Of a stretch of 64,000 nucleotides of DNA, positions 27,854 to 37,455 are shown piece after piece. The translations under genes and the position numbers were made by a program. The notes beneath the pieces were generated by a model. That model was not told the origin of the DNA and made no database searches. It worked only from the letters and a program-made list of their open reading frames with translations. Numbering within the stretch: position 1 is the stretch's first letter; each line of letters begins with the position of its first letter. The DNA comes from Acidobacteria subdivision 2 bacterium RH1 MAG20 (GTDB taxonomy: Bacteria > Acidobacteriota > Terriglobia > Terriglobales > Acidobacteriaceae): positions 124,001-188,000 of the forward strand of contig NFUO01000280.1 of NCBI GenBank assembly GCA_002197545.1, given 5' to 3'.

Positions 27854-29167
27854 TCAGAAGTCTCTTTCGCGGGCTCGAAGTGCGAGGCCTCGAGCGACTG
27901 ACGTGAACTCGTTGCCTGTGCGGACGCGGTCTGTGGTGAAGCGGCTTTCGAAGATGCGGCGGACAGCGGGAACGAAGCTGGTTCCACCAGTCAGGAAGAC
28001 GCGGTCTACATTCTTTGGGGAGATGCCGGTCGTTTCGAGCAGGCCGTCTACGCATTGCTCGATGGATTGTAGGTCTTCGCCGATCCACGATTCGAAGTCG
28101 GCGCGGGTGACGGTGGCCTGAATGTCCATGCTGCCATCGCGGAACTGGAACTGTGCGGAATCGTTGTGGGAGAGGTTGATTTTAAGGCGCTGGACGGCCT
28201 GGTGAAGCTGGTAACCGAGGTCCTCGTCGATGAGATTGATGAGGGCCTCGATCTTTTCAGGTTCGAGCGCGTTGGCGCGGGCGCTTTTGAGTATCTGGTT
28301 GACGTTGCGGGTCTTTAGAAAAGACAGATAGTGCCACCTTTCGAGGTTGGCATAGATCCATGCTGGGACGGCAGGCAGCAGCTTGTTGAGCGAGCGGGCG
28401 AGGGAATCGGCTCCAAGCGCCGGAGAGACGAGCTTGCGGACGATGCGGGCGTCGAAGGCGTCGCCGGCCAGTCCGAGACCGCTGTTGCCGAGCAGATCCT
28501 TCGCGGCGCGGCCACGTTTGCGGATGCCGGGGCCAACGTGCAGCAGGGAGAAGTCGCTGGTGCCGCCGCCGAAGTCGCCGATGAGGATGAGCTCGTCGTG
28601 GTCGAGGGTGGATTCATAAGAGTACGCAGCGGCAATGGGTTCCATCTCGAAGTCGACAGACTCAAAACCGGCATGGAAGAAGGCTTCCTGAAGACGCTGC
28701 AGCGCGAACGCATCATCCTCCGTCGAGTCGGAGCCGACGAAGCGGATGGGGCGGCCTACTGTGGCGTGTCGGATTGGCTGGCCGAACTGTTTTTCAGCGT
28801 GAAGGCGGAGGTCGGTGAGGATGCGTGAGATGAGGTCTTCGATGGTGTAGCGGCGGCCAAAGACCTCCGTGCCCGTCAGGGTTCGGCTGGTTAGGTAGGA
28901 TTTGAGCGACTGGATGAGCCGTCCCTTGTGTTCTACGTAGAGATAGTGCTCGATCGCGGTTGGGCCGGTGAAGCTTTTCACGTGGCTGCGGCCTGTCTGC
29001 TTGAGCTGCTCCAGATAGAGCACGGAGCGGAAGGACTCGGTTGCCGCCGCCGCAGTCGGGAAGGAGGCGAGCTCAACCTTGCCTTCGGCAGTCACCAGGG
29101 CGACGGAACTGTTGGTGGTTCCGAAGTCGATACCGATAGCGGAGACGTCGTGGAGAGAAAAAAGCAT
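27854..29167 (-). CDS. Hsp70-family ATPase without substrate-binding domain (YegD-like)
   Basis: The protein has the DnaK-type ATPase motifs: phosphate 1 IGIDFGTTNSS (11-21), phosphate 2 LIGDFGGGTSDF and the adenosine motif LTGGTSFVPAVRRIF near the C-terminus. At 437 residues it consists of the nucleotide-binding domain with insertions only; the peptide-binding domain and lid of DnaK are missing. This matches YegD-type Hsp70 relatives (about 450 residues), whose client or partner is unknown. It is cytoplasmic. It is convergent with the sugar-kinase gene, 17 bases apart, with no obvious functional link. Confidence 0.88.
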   Translation of the reverse strand: MLFSLHDVSAIGIDFGTTNSSVALVTAEGKVELASFPTAAAATESFRSVLYLEQLKQTGRSHVKSFTGPTAIEHYLYVEHKGRLIQSLKSYLTSRTLTGTEVFGRRYTIEDLISRILTDLRLHAEKQFGQPIRHATVGRPIRFVGSDSTEDDAFALQRLQEAFFHAGFESVDFEMEPIAAAYSYESTLDHDELILIGDFGGGTSDFSLLHVGPGIRKRGRAAKDLLGNSGLGLAGDAFDARIVRKLVSPALGADSLARSLNKLLPAVPAWIYANLERWHYLSFLKTRNVNQILKSARANALEPEKIEALINLIDEDLGYQLHQAVQRLKINLSHNDSAQFQFRDGSMDIQATVTRADFESWIGEDLQSIEQCVDGLLETTGISPKNVDRVFLTGGTSFVPAVRRIFESRFTTDRVRTGNEFTSVARGLALRARERDF

Positions 29168-29345
29168 GGTCTTTCAGAATGCCAGATTTTCCGGCTTTGA
29201 GGGGAGTGGCATGTTTCAGTTTTTCTAAAAGAATCTCTAAGCGATAGCTAATAAATTCTTTCTAAAAGAGTTAATGCCAGCCTTTCCTTGTTATTTAAGC
29301 GTGGCTTAATAATCAGCGACTAGACTGACCGCGAGGAAACCCTAA

Positions 29346-30377
29346 ATGCCTAGAAATAGTTTCGTACTTATGTCAATCTGTTTCATTTCGTTGAGATTGA
29401 TGACCATGCAGGCCTATTCGCAGGAAGCTCTTCGGCCGGTCGCGAAATTCGCGATGCCGGCTACCGTGCAGGGGAAGTTCGACCACTTAGGAATTGATAT
29501 CAAAGGTAACCGAATTTTTGTTGCGGCCGAGAGCGCTCATCAGGTACTTATCTTCGATCTGAAGAGCGGCAAATATCTAAAGTCGATTGAAGGCATCGAG
29601 ATTCCCCATGCCATCTTTGTGCGCGAGGACCTTAACCGCATTTTCATTACAGATGGCGGGCAGGGCGCTCTGAAGGTTTATGACGGCGCAACCTACAAGT
29701 TGCTGAAATCGATTCCGTTGAAAGTGGATGCAGACTCCATCGGTTACGATCCGGCCACGCATCTGCTTTACATCGACAACGGCGGCGGAGACGCGCATGA
29801 GACTTTTTCGATGCTCAGCGTCGTCGACACGACGCGCGATGTCAAGGTAGCGGACATAAAGATCGACGGCGACACCCTGGAAGCGATGGCCCTCGAGAAG
29901 TCGAGCGACAGGATGTATGTGAACGATGCGTCGAAGAATACGATCGTCGTATTGAACCGCAAGACCCGCGCGATTGTCGCGAGCTGGCCGGTAAAGCTGG
30001 GCAAGCGCAATGTAGCGATGGCGCTGGATGAAGCCGGGCACCGGCTCTTCGTGGCGTCGCGCAGCGGCTCTATCTCTGTCTTCGATACGAAGACGCAGAA
30101 AGAACTCACTTCGCTGCCGATTGGCAAGGGCGTTGACGATCTTGCTTTCGATCCCGCAAACAATCGTCTCTATGCTCCCTGCGGCGGTGACGGTTTGATC
30201 TATATCTATCAGCGGCCCGCCGCAAAAAATCAGGACCAGTACAGTTTGATCGGCAAGGTTCCGTCCGGACCGGGAGGAAAGAATGCGCTGCTGGCAGAGT
30301 CGCTGAGGCGCTACTTCGTGATTGTGCCTCCGCAGGGTTCGACTGCGGGTGCCGTCTACGCGTACGCGCTCCAGTAG
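29346..30377 (+). CDS. Secreted YncE/NHL-like beta-propeller protein
   Basis: An exported protein with an N-terminal signal peptide (about 1-26, ending AYSQ) and six or seven repeats of about 40-45 residues typical of YncE-like beta-propellers. Repeats contain phrases such as NRIFVAAESAHQVLIFDLKSGKYL, SDRMYVNDASKNTIVVLNRKTR and HRLFVASRSGSISVFDTKTQKEL. Such proteins bind ligands or other proteins in the periplasm; no catalytic residues or heme motif (CxxCH) are seen. GAGGAAA lies just upstream of the ATG. It is convergent with pabBC (10 bases between stops). Confidence 0.82.
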   Translation: MPRNSFVLMSICFISLRLMTMQAYSQEALRPVAKFAMPATVQGKFDHLGIDIKGNRIFVAAESAHQVLIFDLKSGKYLKSIEGIEIPHAIFVREDLNRIFITDGGQGALKVYDGATYKLLKSIPLKVDADSIGYDPATHLLYIDNGGGDAHETFSMLSVVDTTRDVKVADIKIDGDTLEAMALEKSSDRMYVNDASKNTIVVLNRKTRAIVASWPVKLGKRNVAMALDEAGHRLFVASRSGSISVFDTKTQKELTSLPIGKGVDDLAFDPANNRLYAPCGGDGLIYIYQRPAAKNQDQYSLIGKVPSGPGGKNALLAESLRRYFVIVPPQGSTAGAVYAYALQ

Positions 30378-30387
30378 CACCCAAAGG

Positions 30388-32364
30388 CTAAAGCGCTGAA
30401 CTGCCGGCCTTGGCGCATCCAGACGCAATGCCTGAAGAGATGTGAGGAACACCGGAGAGTTTGACTTCGCGCAGCCCGCGAAGAGAGTTGCATATATAGA
30501 TGGCGTCTGCTGATTCGAGGTCCTGAACCGTCAGGACGGCTTCTTTGGATGCAGCTTCCGTTTCCAGAAGATGGCGGCGGAAGACCCCAGGAAGCACCCC
30601 CGAGCTGAGCGGAGGTGTCAGCAGTTTGTCTGCTTTGCGAATAAAGATATTGCTGATGGCTCCTTCTGTCACTTCGTTCCGTTCATTGAGAAAAATTAGT
30701 TCATCGAAGCTGTCGGCGCGGCACTCTGCATATTGCGATTCGTATAACTCACGCTGCGTTGTTTTGTGGCGCAAGAATACGTCCGTCGATAAGGTGCGCT
30801 GCGTTGAAAGCCGGATGTGACCTAATGACGTCGTATTCGCGATGTGCTTTGCGTAGCTGATAGTCGCGTTTCCAGCTTCGTCGAGTAGTAACCGCACCCG
30901 ATAGAGATCATCTGTTTCAAACAACGCCGATGTCTCGATTAATTGCGTAGTAATTGCGGCTCGATCGAAGAAACAGCCGAAGTACGATGCGGAAGACTCC
31001 ATACGGTCGAGATGCATGGAAAGGAGGCGAAAGTCGCCGTTCCAGAGCATTGTCTCGATAAGCTGAAAGTCGCGCCGGGGACGAGTGAGGAACGCGGCCT
31101 TCAGCAGGCACTCCCGATACTCGTCCTCGGGGTCGGAGTCGGCGACGATGCCGCTGCCCACGCCCATCTGCGCTTTGCCTTCATGCAAATCGAGCGTGCG
31201 AATCGCAACGTTGAAGAGAGAAGAACCGTCGGGGGCCATGAACCCGATGGAGCCGGTATAGACTCCGCGAGGCATCTCTTCCAGCTCGTGAATGATCTGC
31301 ATCGTCCGAATCTTGGGAGCGCCGGTGATGGAGCCGCTGGGAAAGATTCCTTTGAAGATGTCGTAATAGGTAAGACCGGGTCGAAGCGTTCCCGATATTG
31401 TCGAGGTCATCTGCAGCAGGGTCTCGTAGCGCTCGACGGAGAAGATGTCATCGACGTGCACGCTGCCCATCGTGCAGATGCGGCCAAGATCATTGCGTAG
31501 CAAATCGACGATCATTACATGTTCGCAGCGGTTCTTTTCGTCGTTCTGAAGCCGGATGGCTGCCTGTGCGTCCTCGGCTGAATCGAGGCCGCGATGCATC
31601 GTCCCTTTCATGGGCCGGGTGATGATCCTGCCTTGATCGATCTTGAAAAACAGCTCTGGCGACAGCGAGAGAATGTGGTGACCGGCTACATTCAAAAATG
31701 CGCTGTAAGCCACGGGCTGCTGACGCAGCAGGCTCGCAAACGCAGTGTCGGAGCCGGTTTCAGTGGGTACGCTCACCTTAGTCGTGAAATTGACCTGATA
31801 GGTATCGCCGGCGCGAATGTATTCCTTGATTTGCTGGATCTTCGCGCAGTAGTCCTCATCTGAGATTGCAAGGGTGATGTTTTCGGCGAAGCCGGCTGCG
31901 CTCTGCTGTAAATGATCTGCGGACAGGCCTGGCGGCAGATCCCCGTCAAAGAGGCCAGTGTCGTGGTCGAAGATAAAAGGCTTTTGATAGATGCCAAACC
32001 AGGCCAGAGGCAGGCTCTGGGGAGTGAGGGCGACATCGTGGAAGCGCTCAAAGTGGTAGCCGCACTCGTAGCTCAGAAATCCCGCTGCGTAGAAGCCGCT
32101 GGCGAGTGACTGCTCGATCTGGCGGAAGAGTTCAGGAATTTCCTCCAGCGAGAGGGCCGATATTGTTCGCAGCGAGTTGAGGAAGAGAAGGCTGCGCTTA
32201 TTCGAGGGATCGAAGCGGGAGGTCTGAAGCAACACGGACTCCGGATGACTGGCGACCAGAGAGTGCAACTGATTCGGAAGCTGGTGCCATCTATTCAAAC
32301 TGCCTCCGTTTGTAAGCTCGATGAGGTCGGGCCATCGTAGGCCGACGCGAATCCCTCCTATCAT
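30388..32364 (-). CDS. pabBC: Fused aminodeoxychorismate synthase component I / aminodeoxychorismate lyase
   Basis: The protein joins two steps of p-aminobenzoate synthesis for folate. Residues about 170-430 are the chorismate-binding PabB domain, with the catalytic Lys253 in RPMKGTMHRG, which distinguishes ADC synthase from anthranilate synthase, and FPSGSITGAPK and YTGSIGF near its end. Residues about 437-640 are a PLP-dependent aminodeoxychorismate lyase of the PabC type (IETMLWNGDFRLLSMHLDRM start, then FLNERNEVTEGAISNIFIRK). The glutaminase partner PabA is not in the window. An AGGAGG occurs inside the first codons (ATGATAGGAGGG), but no in-frame start follows it at a useful distance, so ATG 32364 is kept. 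Confidence 0.93.
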   Translation of the reverse strand: MIGGIRVGLRWPDLIELTNGGSLNRWHQLPNQLHSLVASHPESVLLQTSRFDPSNKRSLLFLNSLRTISALSLEEIPELFRQIEQSLASGFYAAGFLSYECGYHFERFHDVALTPQSLPLAWFGIYQKPFIFDHDTGLFDGDLPPGLSADHLQQSAAGFAENITLAISDEDYCAKIQQIKEYIRAGDTYQVNFTTKVSVPTETGSDTAFASLLRQQPVAYSAFLNVAGHHILSLSPELFFKIDQGRIITRPMKGTMHRGLDSAEDAQAAIRLQNDEKNRCEHVMIVDLLRNDLGRICTMGSVHVDDIFSVERYETLLQMTSTISGTLRPGLTYYDIFKGIFPSGSITGAPKIRTMQIIHELEEMPRGVYTGSIGFMAPDGSSLFNVAIRTLDLHEGKAQMGVGSGIVADSDPEDEYRECLLKAAFLTRPRRDFQLIETMLWNGDFRLLSMHLDRMESSASYFGCFFDRAAITTQLIETSALFETDDLYRVRLLLDEAGNATISYAKHIANTTSLGHIRLSTQRTLSTDVFLRHKTTQRELYESQYAECRADSFDELIFLNERNEVTEGAISNIFIRKADKLLTPPLSSGVLPGVFRRHLLETEAASKEAVLTVQDLESADAIYICNSLRGLREVKLSGVPHISSGIASGCAKAGSSAL

Positions 32365-32469
32365 TTTAGGGTTAGGGACGTTTTTCTGTTTTCTATGGGG
32401 CCGATCGATCTAAACAGACAGGACTCTACGTCAATGGAACAGAGGCTGTGGTCTCGGGACTACATTGTT

Positions 32470-32679
32470 CTACCAGTCGCGGCCGATATGGGGTATCCGC
32501 TCGCAGTCGCCTTCGGTTAGGTAGCAGCGCAGCAGGCCGCAGACGATGGCCATGCCTGCGCCAATAATCATGAACCACATGCCGGTCACAATCCTTCCCC
32601 TGAAGTAAGGAAGAAGGAAGACGACAACCCCCGCGTACATCAGAATTGTCAGCAGCAGTCGCATTGTTTTCTTCGTCAT
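32470..32679 (-). CDS. Small membrane protein, hypothetical
   Basis: A 69-residue protein with two hydrophobic segments (about 7-25 and 33-49) joined by a short basic loop (FRGR), so a hairpin membrane protein with a polar C-terminus is likely. I recognise no family. A stretch AGAAGG lies upstream of the ATG. It sits between pabBC and the lysozyme-inhibitor gene, all on the minus strand, 38 bases downstream of the latter. Confidence 0.6.
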   Translation of the reverse strand: MTKKTMRLLLTILMYAGVVVFLLPYFRGRIVTGMWFMIIGAGMAIVCGLLRCYLTEGDCERIPHIGRDW

Positions 32680-32717
32680 GTCCTAACCTTCTTTCGGCAG
32701 CAAATGATTCACATCTG

Positions 32718-33098
32718 TCATTGCTTCTTCACCAAATGGCAACCCGCTTTATGGTGCCCGTCAATCCCTTCGACGTAGAGCGTTACGCCGCGGTCACCAG
32801 CATCCCACCAGATATACCGGCCAGCCGCATAGCGTGCTCCGGAAGCTGAAATCACGTTGGCGAAGACCATACTCTTTCCATGCAAGGGAAGCACTGCGAG
32901 GTGGTTTTCCCCGGCGTTCAGGTATTTCACGGTGAATGGCTGCGACGGCAGACCGAGGGCTATGCCGTCGCTTCCGCAGGCGAAGGTTGCTCGAATGCGC
33001 GTCACTTGAACCCCGGGCAGCGGGACTGTCAGGTTCTCAGCCAGAGCTATTGCACTGATTCCTAATACCACTCCGGCAAGTACAGCTGCATATTGCAT
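32718..33098 (-). CDS. MliC-type C-type lysozyme inhibitor
   Basis: The 126-residue exported protein matches the MliC/PliC family, which binds the active site of C-type lysozymes and protects peptidoglycan. Support comes from the first cysteine region FACGSDG, the middle VKYLNAGE and the diagnostic ASGARYAAGRYIWWDAGDRGVTLY, followed by a second cysteine near the C-terminus (KAGCHL) that would form the disulfide. A signal peptide covers residues 1-20 (ending AIALA). No lipobox is apparent, so it is probably periplasmic rather than a lipoprotein. ATG 33098 is chosen because GGGAG lies six bases upstream. Confidence 0.83.
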   Translation of the reverse strand: MQYAAVLAGVVLGISAIALAENLTVPLPGVQVTRIRATFACGSDGIALGLPSQPFTVKYLNAGENHLAVLPLHGKSMVFANVISASGARYAAGRYIWWDAGDRGVTLYVEGIDGHHKAGCHLVKKQ

Positions 33099-33264
33099 GG
33101 TAATCTCCCGCGCGCACACTATGCTATGCCGAAATGTTGGCGCTTTCCAGCGCTAAAAGTGACCACCCCCACTATCCTTGGCTCACCAAAAAGGCGCATA
33201 CTACGTCAAATGATGTGCTGAGCTGCGTCCGTTGACAGGGAAGCGGCTCATCAGGAGAATCCCC

Positions 33265-34422
33265 ATGCGTCCCGTCACGCAACTTGCTCTGGCCGCTCTT
33301 CTCACCCTTACCCTAGTCGGTTTTGCTCAGGTTCAAACTCAGACGCCACCGCCGTCAAAGGTTCCGGCCGAGGCCCCCATCCCTGGCAAGCCCACCGCCA
33401 CCCCTGAGGAGAGCAAGGCTGCCGCCGCCACGGCTGCGGCCAAATCCGACTCCCTCCCATCTCCCGGCGAAGACCTCGATCCCCACATCAAGAAGGGCAG
33501 CGAAGACGATGTCAACGCCGTAGGCGACCGCAACATCGGCGGCCGCGGCATGGGCAACTGGTACTCCACTAACTGGGAGATCAGCAACGGCAAGCAGTAT
33601 TCCATGGAGATCGAAAAGTCCGCCCACATGGTCACCGATCCCGTCGTCAACGAGTACGTCAACCGCATCGGCCAGAACATCGTCAAGAACTCCGATTGCA
33701 AGGTTCCTTTTACCATCAAGGTCATCGATACCGACGAGATCAACGCCATGGCGCTTCCGGGCGGCTTCTTTTATGTCAACAGCGGCCTCATCCTCGCCGC
33801 CGATGAAGAGGCTGAGCTTGCCGGCGTGATGGCTCACGAGATCGCCCACGTCTGTGCCCACCACGCTGCCCGCGAGATGACCCGCCTGAACTATATGCAG
33901 ATCGGCTCCGTCCCCCTCATGATTATCAGCTACGGCTCCTGGACCGGCTATGGCATCTACGAGGCATCGCAGCTTGCCATCCCCGTCACCTTCCTCCAGT
34001 TTTCGCGCAACTTCGAGGGCGAAGCCGACTGGCTTGGCCTTCAGTACATGTATAAGGCCGGCTACGATCCGCAGGCCCTCATTCAGTTCTTCGAGAAGCT
34101 CGACGCCCTCGAAAAGCACAAACCCGGCACCCTGGCCAAGGTCTTCTCCGACCATCCCCAGACGCCCGACCGCATCGCCCGCTCTGAGGATGAGATCGCC
34201 ACCATCATGCCTCCGCGGCCCGACTACATCGTCACCACTTCTGAGTTTGACGACGTCAAAGCCCGGCTCGCTCGGCTCGAAAACAAGCGCAAGCTCAACG
34301 ACAAGAACGGCGGCAACAAACCCACGCTGCGTCGCGTAGGCGGCTCTAACAACGATCCCAATAGCCCTAATAACCCTGCCAACTCCGGTGACGATCGGCC
34401 AACACTCAGCCGCCGTGACTAG
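33265..34422 (+). CDS. Secreted M48-family zinc metalloprotease
   Basis: A periplasmic metallopeptidase of the M48 family (BepA/LoiP-like). The signal peptide spans about 1-22, then comes a Pro/Ala-rich linker (to about 65) and the peptidase domain with the zinc motif HEIAH (191-195, in AHEIAHVCAHHAARE) and the third-ligand segment EGEAD (251-255). The C-terminal 40 residues are charged and Asn/Gly-rich. Such proteases clear misfolded outer-membrane proteins; no TPR domain is present. ATG 33265 has AGGAG at 33253-33257 and replaces an in-frame upstream start at 33232. Confidence 0.9.
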   Translation: MRPVTQLALAALLTLTLVGFAQVQTQTPPPSKVPAEAPIPGKPTATPEESKAAAATAAAKSDSLPSPGEDLDPHIKKGSEDDVNAVGDRNIGGRGMGNWYSTNWEISNGKQYSMEIEKSAHMVTDPVVNEYVNRIGQNIVKNSDCKVPFTIKVIDTDEINAMALPGGFFYVNSGLILAADEEAELAGVMAHEIAHVCAHHAAREMTRLNYMQIGSVPLMIISYGSWTGYGIYEASQLAIPVTFLQFSRNFEGEADWLGLQYMYKAGYDPQALIQFFEKLDALEKHKPGTLAKVFSDHPQTPDRIARSEDEIATIMPPRPDYIVTTSEFDDVKARLARLENKRKLNDKNGGNKPTLRRVGGSNNDPNSPNNPANSGDDRPTLSRRD

Positions 34423-34469
34423 CTTCATGCTCGTCGGTTATCGCATTCAGTAGAGATCGGCACATTTCA

Positions 34470-35324
34470 CTAATTCTCCGATGGCATCTCGACGTGGTCG
34501 ATAACGATAGTGTCCAAGGGTTCCTTGGTCGACACTAACTTCAGACCCAATTCTTCCTGTATTGCTGTAAAAATGGACGGTCCTGTTTCCTTCGCTGCCG
34601 CAGAATCCTGCTGCGCGGCAGGCATTGCTGTTTCGTCATCTGGCGCAAACTTTAGCTTGATGTTGTACTTCCCAGCTAGTCCAGTCTGATCGACGACTTG
34701 CCGCTCGACCAGTAAGGACAAATTGTCAGCAAGGTTAGAGATAGGGATTGCCCAGGCCGTCAATTGACCATTCCCGGCCGACCATGCTCCAGCCCGCGAG
34801 ACTCCATCGGGTCCCTTAACCTCGTCAGGTTCGACCGGCTTCAGTTTGAATCCGCCTTTCGCAACAATCAACGCATACATCGGCAACACTTTGCTTTCAT
34901 GATGGACCTTGAGCTGAAAGCGGTCAGCCAGCACAAGCCGCATCATCAACTGACGCTGTTTTGCCCCCTCATCTCTTGACAGGTTCTTCATCGCAGAGAC
35001 GGTATCATCATCCGCTTTCGCCTCGATATCAAAGTGCGCGGAGTCCGCCCAGGACGGCAACCCCGAAACCCGGTCATCCGTTAATAGTCCGTAGGCGTAT
35101 TTAACAAGTAACTTCAGAGTAGTGTTCGTTGCGGAGTATCGATCAACCGACCATCTCACCCCCATGTTTCTATTGCCAGATTTGTCCGGCTTGATCGAGA
35201 CCACTTCGTATGCAGGTGTCTTGACAGCAGTTGCCGCTTCCTGTCCAAACATAGGTGTAGTAAATGCTAGACCCGCCGCCACAAATAGCAACAGTCCTCT
35301 CCGCGCAACGCAGTCAAGCATCAT
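34470..35324 (-). CDS. TIGR03435 family secreted protein
   Basis: TIGR03435 proteins are a large paralogous family of Acidobacteria and related soil bacteria with no known function. The hallmarks are here: a signal peptide (about 1-27), the YEVVSIKPDKS opening, the TLKLLVKYAYG and RVSGLPSWADSAHFDIEAKA segments, LADRFQLKVHHESKVLPMYALIVAKGG in the middle, DQTGLAGKYNIKLKFAPD and the ending KLVSTKEPLDTIVIDHVEMPSEN. The protein is 284 residues and probably periplasmic. In other genomes such proteins often sit near regulatory proteases; no such partner is clear here. Confidence 0.92.
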   Translation of the reverse strand: MMLDCVARRGLLLFVAAGLAFTTPMFGQEAATAVKTPAYEVVSIKPDKSGNRNMGVRWSVDRYSATNTTLKLLVKYAYGLLTDDRVSGLPSWADSAHFDIEAKADDDTVSAMKNLSRDEGAKQRQLMMRLVLADRFQLKVHHESKVLPMYALIVAKGGFKLKPVEPDEVKGPDGVSRAGAWSAGNGQLTAWAIPISNLADNLSLLVERQVVDQTGLAGKYNIKLKFAPDDETAMPAAQQDSAAAKETGPSIFTAIQEELGLKLVSTKEPLDTIVIDHVEMPSEN

Positions 35325-35591
35325 TCGACAATCCTCTTCTCAAAACAGAGTGAATATGTTTATGGATACCGGTAAAGGCTACTACTTGATTGAATCATCC
35401 ATCCGTTCAAGTTAAAGCAATTGAAGAGGCATGGCACCCCGCATATACCCCCAGAATCCCGCGATAAGGTTTAGGGCATATAAAGCCGATAGGTACGGCA
35501 GAAATGATGTAAACCAATACTTGAAATACATCTATTAAATTACAGGTTTAAATGAGTTTAGATTGGCATGGGAGAGATTATTGAAAGGTCA

Positions 35592-35679
35592 TGGCGGAGA
35601 GACAGGGATTCGAACCCTGGATACCTTGCGGTATACACGCTTTCCAAGCGTGCGCCTTCAGCCACTCGGCCATCTCTCC
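35592..35679 (-). tRNA. tRNA-Ser (anticodon GGA)
   Basis: The minus strand folds as a class II tRNA. The acceptor stem pairs GGAGAGA (35679-35673) with TCTCTCC (35602-35596), followed by discriminator G and an encoded CCA (35594-35592). The anticodon stem is ACGCTTGGAAAGCGT with GGA in the loop, the long variable arm is TACCGCAAGGTA, and the T arm is CAGGGTTCGAATCCCTG. It reads UCC and UCU codons. Confidence 0.97.
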
Positions 35680-35745
35680 GCAATCTTGCGGGCCTTTTTG
35701 AATCTAACACAATTGTGAGGCGAGCGATGGGACTGAACCCTCTCG

Positions 35746-37455
35746 CTAAGGCGTCTGGGCCTCGATGTTCTGTCTCTGTTTTGTGGCTCTGGTCAAGTCA
35801 ATGGGAAAGCCATGCATCATGTAGCCGCGAAGGGTCGAGGGGTCTCGCCAATTCACCTGCCAGCCATGGTCGATGGCAATCAGGATGTATTGACCGGGCA
35901 GCACATCATTAAGATCGAAGCTGCCGTCGGTATTGGTTTGGTCGCGACGAATGATATTGAGGCCGGCAGGATCGTCAAGCGTCGTGGGAACTAGAAGAAT
36001 CATCGCGCCAACCGATGGCTTTCCTTGAAAAGTAACCACGCCGGAGAGTGCCGCACGTCCGTCGGCGATATGCAATGTTAGTGTGGAGTTTCCGCTAGGC
36101 ACCGTAACGAACCTGCCGGTGGCATGGGCAGATTGAGCGGTAATCCCGGTGAGATAAAGGTTGGGCTCATTATCGAGGACGACCTTATAACGTCCTGGCG
36201 GTACCTCAACCACATTGTCGACGGAACTTCCTTCCCGCCGGTGCAGCAGCGCCCCCGAAAGAACAAAGCCTCCCCTTCCGTTTCGCTCGGCATTGCGCCC
36301 GGTCTCTGGATCGATAAGACTGACGTGAACCGAACTGGCCTTCTCCTCAGAAATGCCCTCTATGTGGATCGAGACACTGGCAATCGTTGCCGGCCCGCTC
36401 ATATCCAGCGTCTGTACGGAGCCAGCCGTCACCTCTACGAGCGCCGGCTTGATCGCCTGTCCCGGCCCCTGCATCCTGATCTCATATTGTCCGGGGGCAA
36501 GACCGCTCACATCCACCCCGCCCTGCGGATCGATGTGGACAGAGGCAGGGACAAACCCGCCTCCACCGCCAGGAGAGATTTGCTCGATCATGGGATAGGA
36601 CTGTACCCGGCGGCCGTTTACCATCGCTCCCGCATCCGGCAGAATACGCAGATGCACGGAGGGGACCGGAAGAAGTTGAAAGTCTGCCTGACGGATGTCT
36701 CCCGCATGAAGACTGATCACTTCAGCCGCTGCGGGATCACTGGTGCCGGGATACCAGGTCAGCGGATACGCTACATTGAGCGAGGGATCAAGCGGTTGCT
36801 GGTCCGCCGCATCCAAACGCCGCGGCTGGGCAGCGACGGCGTACCATACCTGCGCCTGCACGTTGATACGGTAGTCGCCCGGTGGCAGCTCGTCGAACTC
36901 ATACGACCCACGGTCATCCGTCGACGTCATGGCGCGAGCGTTCGCAGGGGGTTGAACAGAATCCGGTCCTACCGGTGGAAGCGTCAGCAGGGAGACGCGG
37001 GCATTGCGGACAGGCTCGCCAGCCTCGTCGAGCACCTGCCCGGTAATCGCGGCCTCCGGTGAGAGTTGAAAACGAAGATCGATGGCAGGGGAGGCAGCCG
37101 TGAGCACAATGCCGCTCGAAAAGAACTCATGCTCATCGTAAGCCTGCGTGACATAGCCATGGGCGCTTGCCGATAGCCTCCACATCCCCGCAGAAGGCAG
37201 AGGGATCGAGAAGTGGCCGTGAACATCCGCGTCGAAGGTGCCAAGAGGGGCAGGGAAGCGGCGGCCTGCCGCACGATCTCTGGAGACAAGCGTAGCGGTT
37301 AGATGGCAATGCGGAACCGGTGAGCCGCCTGAACTGCTGATCATGGTACCCGTAATGCGATAGGGAACTGCGGGCGGAGTTTTCGCCTGCGCCGCCGCAA
37401 AATACGTCCCGGCAACCGTGAACACCAACAGTCGGAGCACGGAAATCAATCTCAT
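35746..37455 (-). CDS. Secreted carboxypeptidase-regulatory-like repeat protein
   Basis: An exported protein of 569 residues built from carboxypeptidase-regulatory-like beta-sandwich modules. After a signal peptide (1-23, ending FAAAQA) there are repeated phrases of the type ITGQVLDEAGEPVRNARVSL..., TSTDDRGSYEFDELPPGDYRINVQA and, later, LSGVVTFQGKPSVGAMILLVP...TNTDGSFDLNDVLPGQYILIAI. Such modules are non-catalytic and are abundant in acidobacterial secreted and TonB-dependent proteins. It overlaps the upstream homologous gene by four bases (ATGA), so the two are translationally coupled and probably arose by duplication. Function unknown. Confidence 0.8.
   Translation of the reverse strand: MRLISVLRLLVFTVAGTYFAAAQAKTPPAVPYRITGTMISSSGGSPVPHCHLTATLVSRDRAAGRRFPAPLGTFDADVHGHFSIPLPSAGMWRLSASAHGYVTQAYDEHEFFSSGIVLTAASPAIDLRFQLSPEAAITGQVLDEAGEPVRNARVSLLTLPPVGPDSVQPPANARAMTSTDDRGSYEFDELPPGDYRINVQAQVWYAVAAQPRRLDAADQQPLDPSLNVAYPLTWYPGTSDPAAAEVISLHAGDIRQADFQLLPVPSVHLRILPDAGAMVNGRRVQSYPMIEQISPGGGGGFVPASVHIDPQGGVDVSGLAPGQYEIRMQGPGQAIKPALVEVTAGSVQTLDMSGPATIASVSIHIEGISEEKASSVHVSLIDPETGRNAERNGRGGFVLSGALLHRREGSSVDNVVEVPPGRYKVVLDNEPNLYLTGITAQSAHATGRFVTVPSGNSTLTLHIADGRAALSGVVTFQGKPSVGAMILLVPTTLDDPAGLNIIRRDQTNTDGSFDLNDVLPGQYILIAIDHGWQVNWRDPSTLRGYMMHGFPIDLTRATKQRQNIEAQTP

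Noticed and set aside
33355..34428. Long minus-strand open frame (357 codons) opposite the M48 protease gene
   Set aside because: It lies fully antisense to a gene with clear zinc motifs, has no recognisable domain, and its Val/Gly/Asp-rich make-up is what the reverse strand of such GC-rich coding DNA gives.
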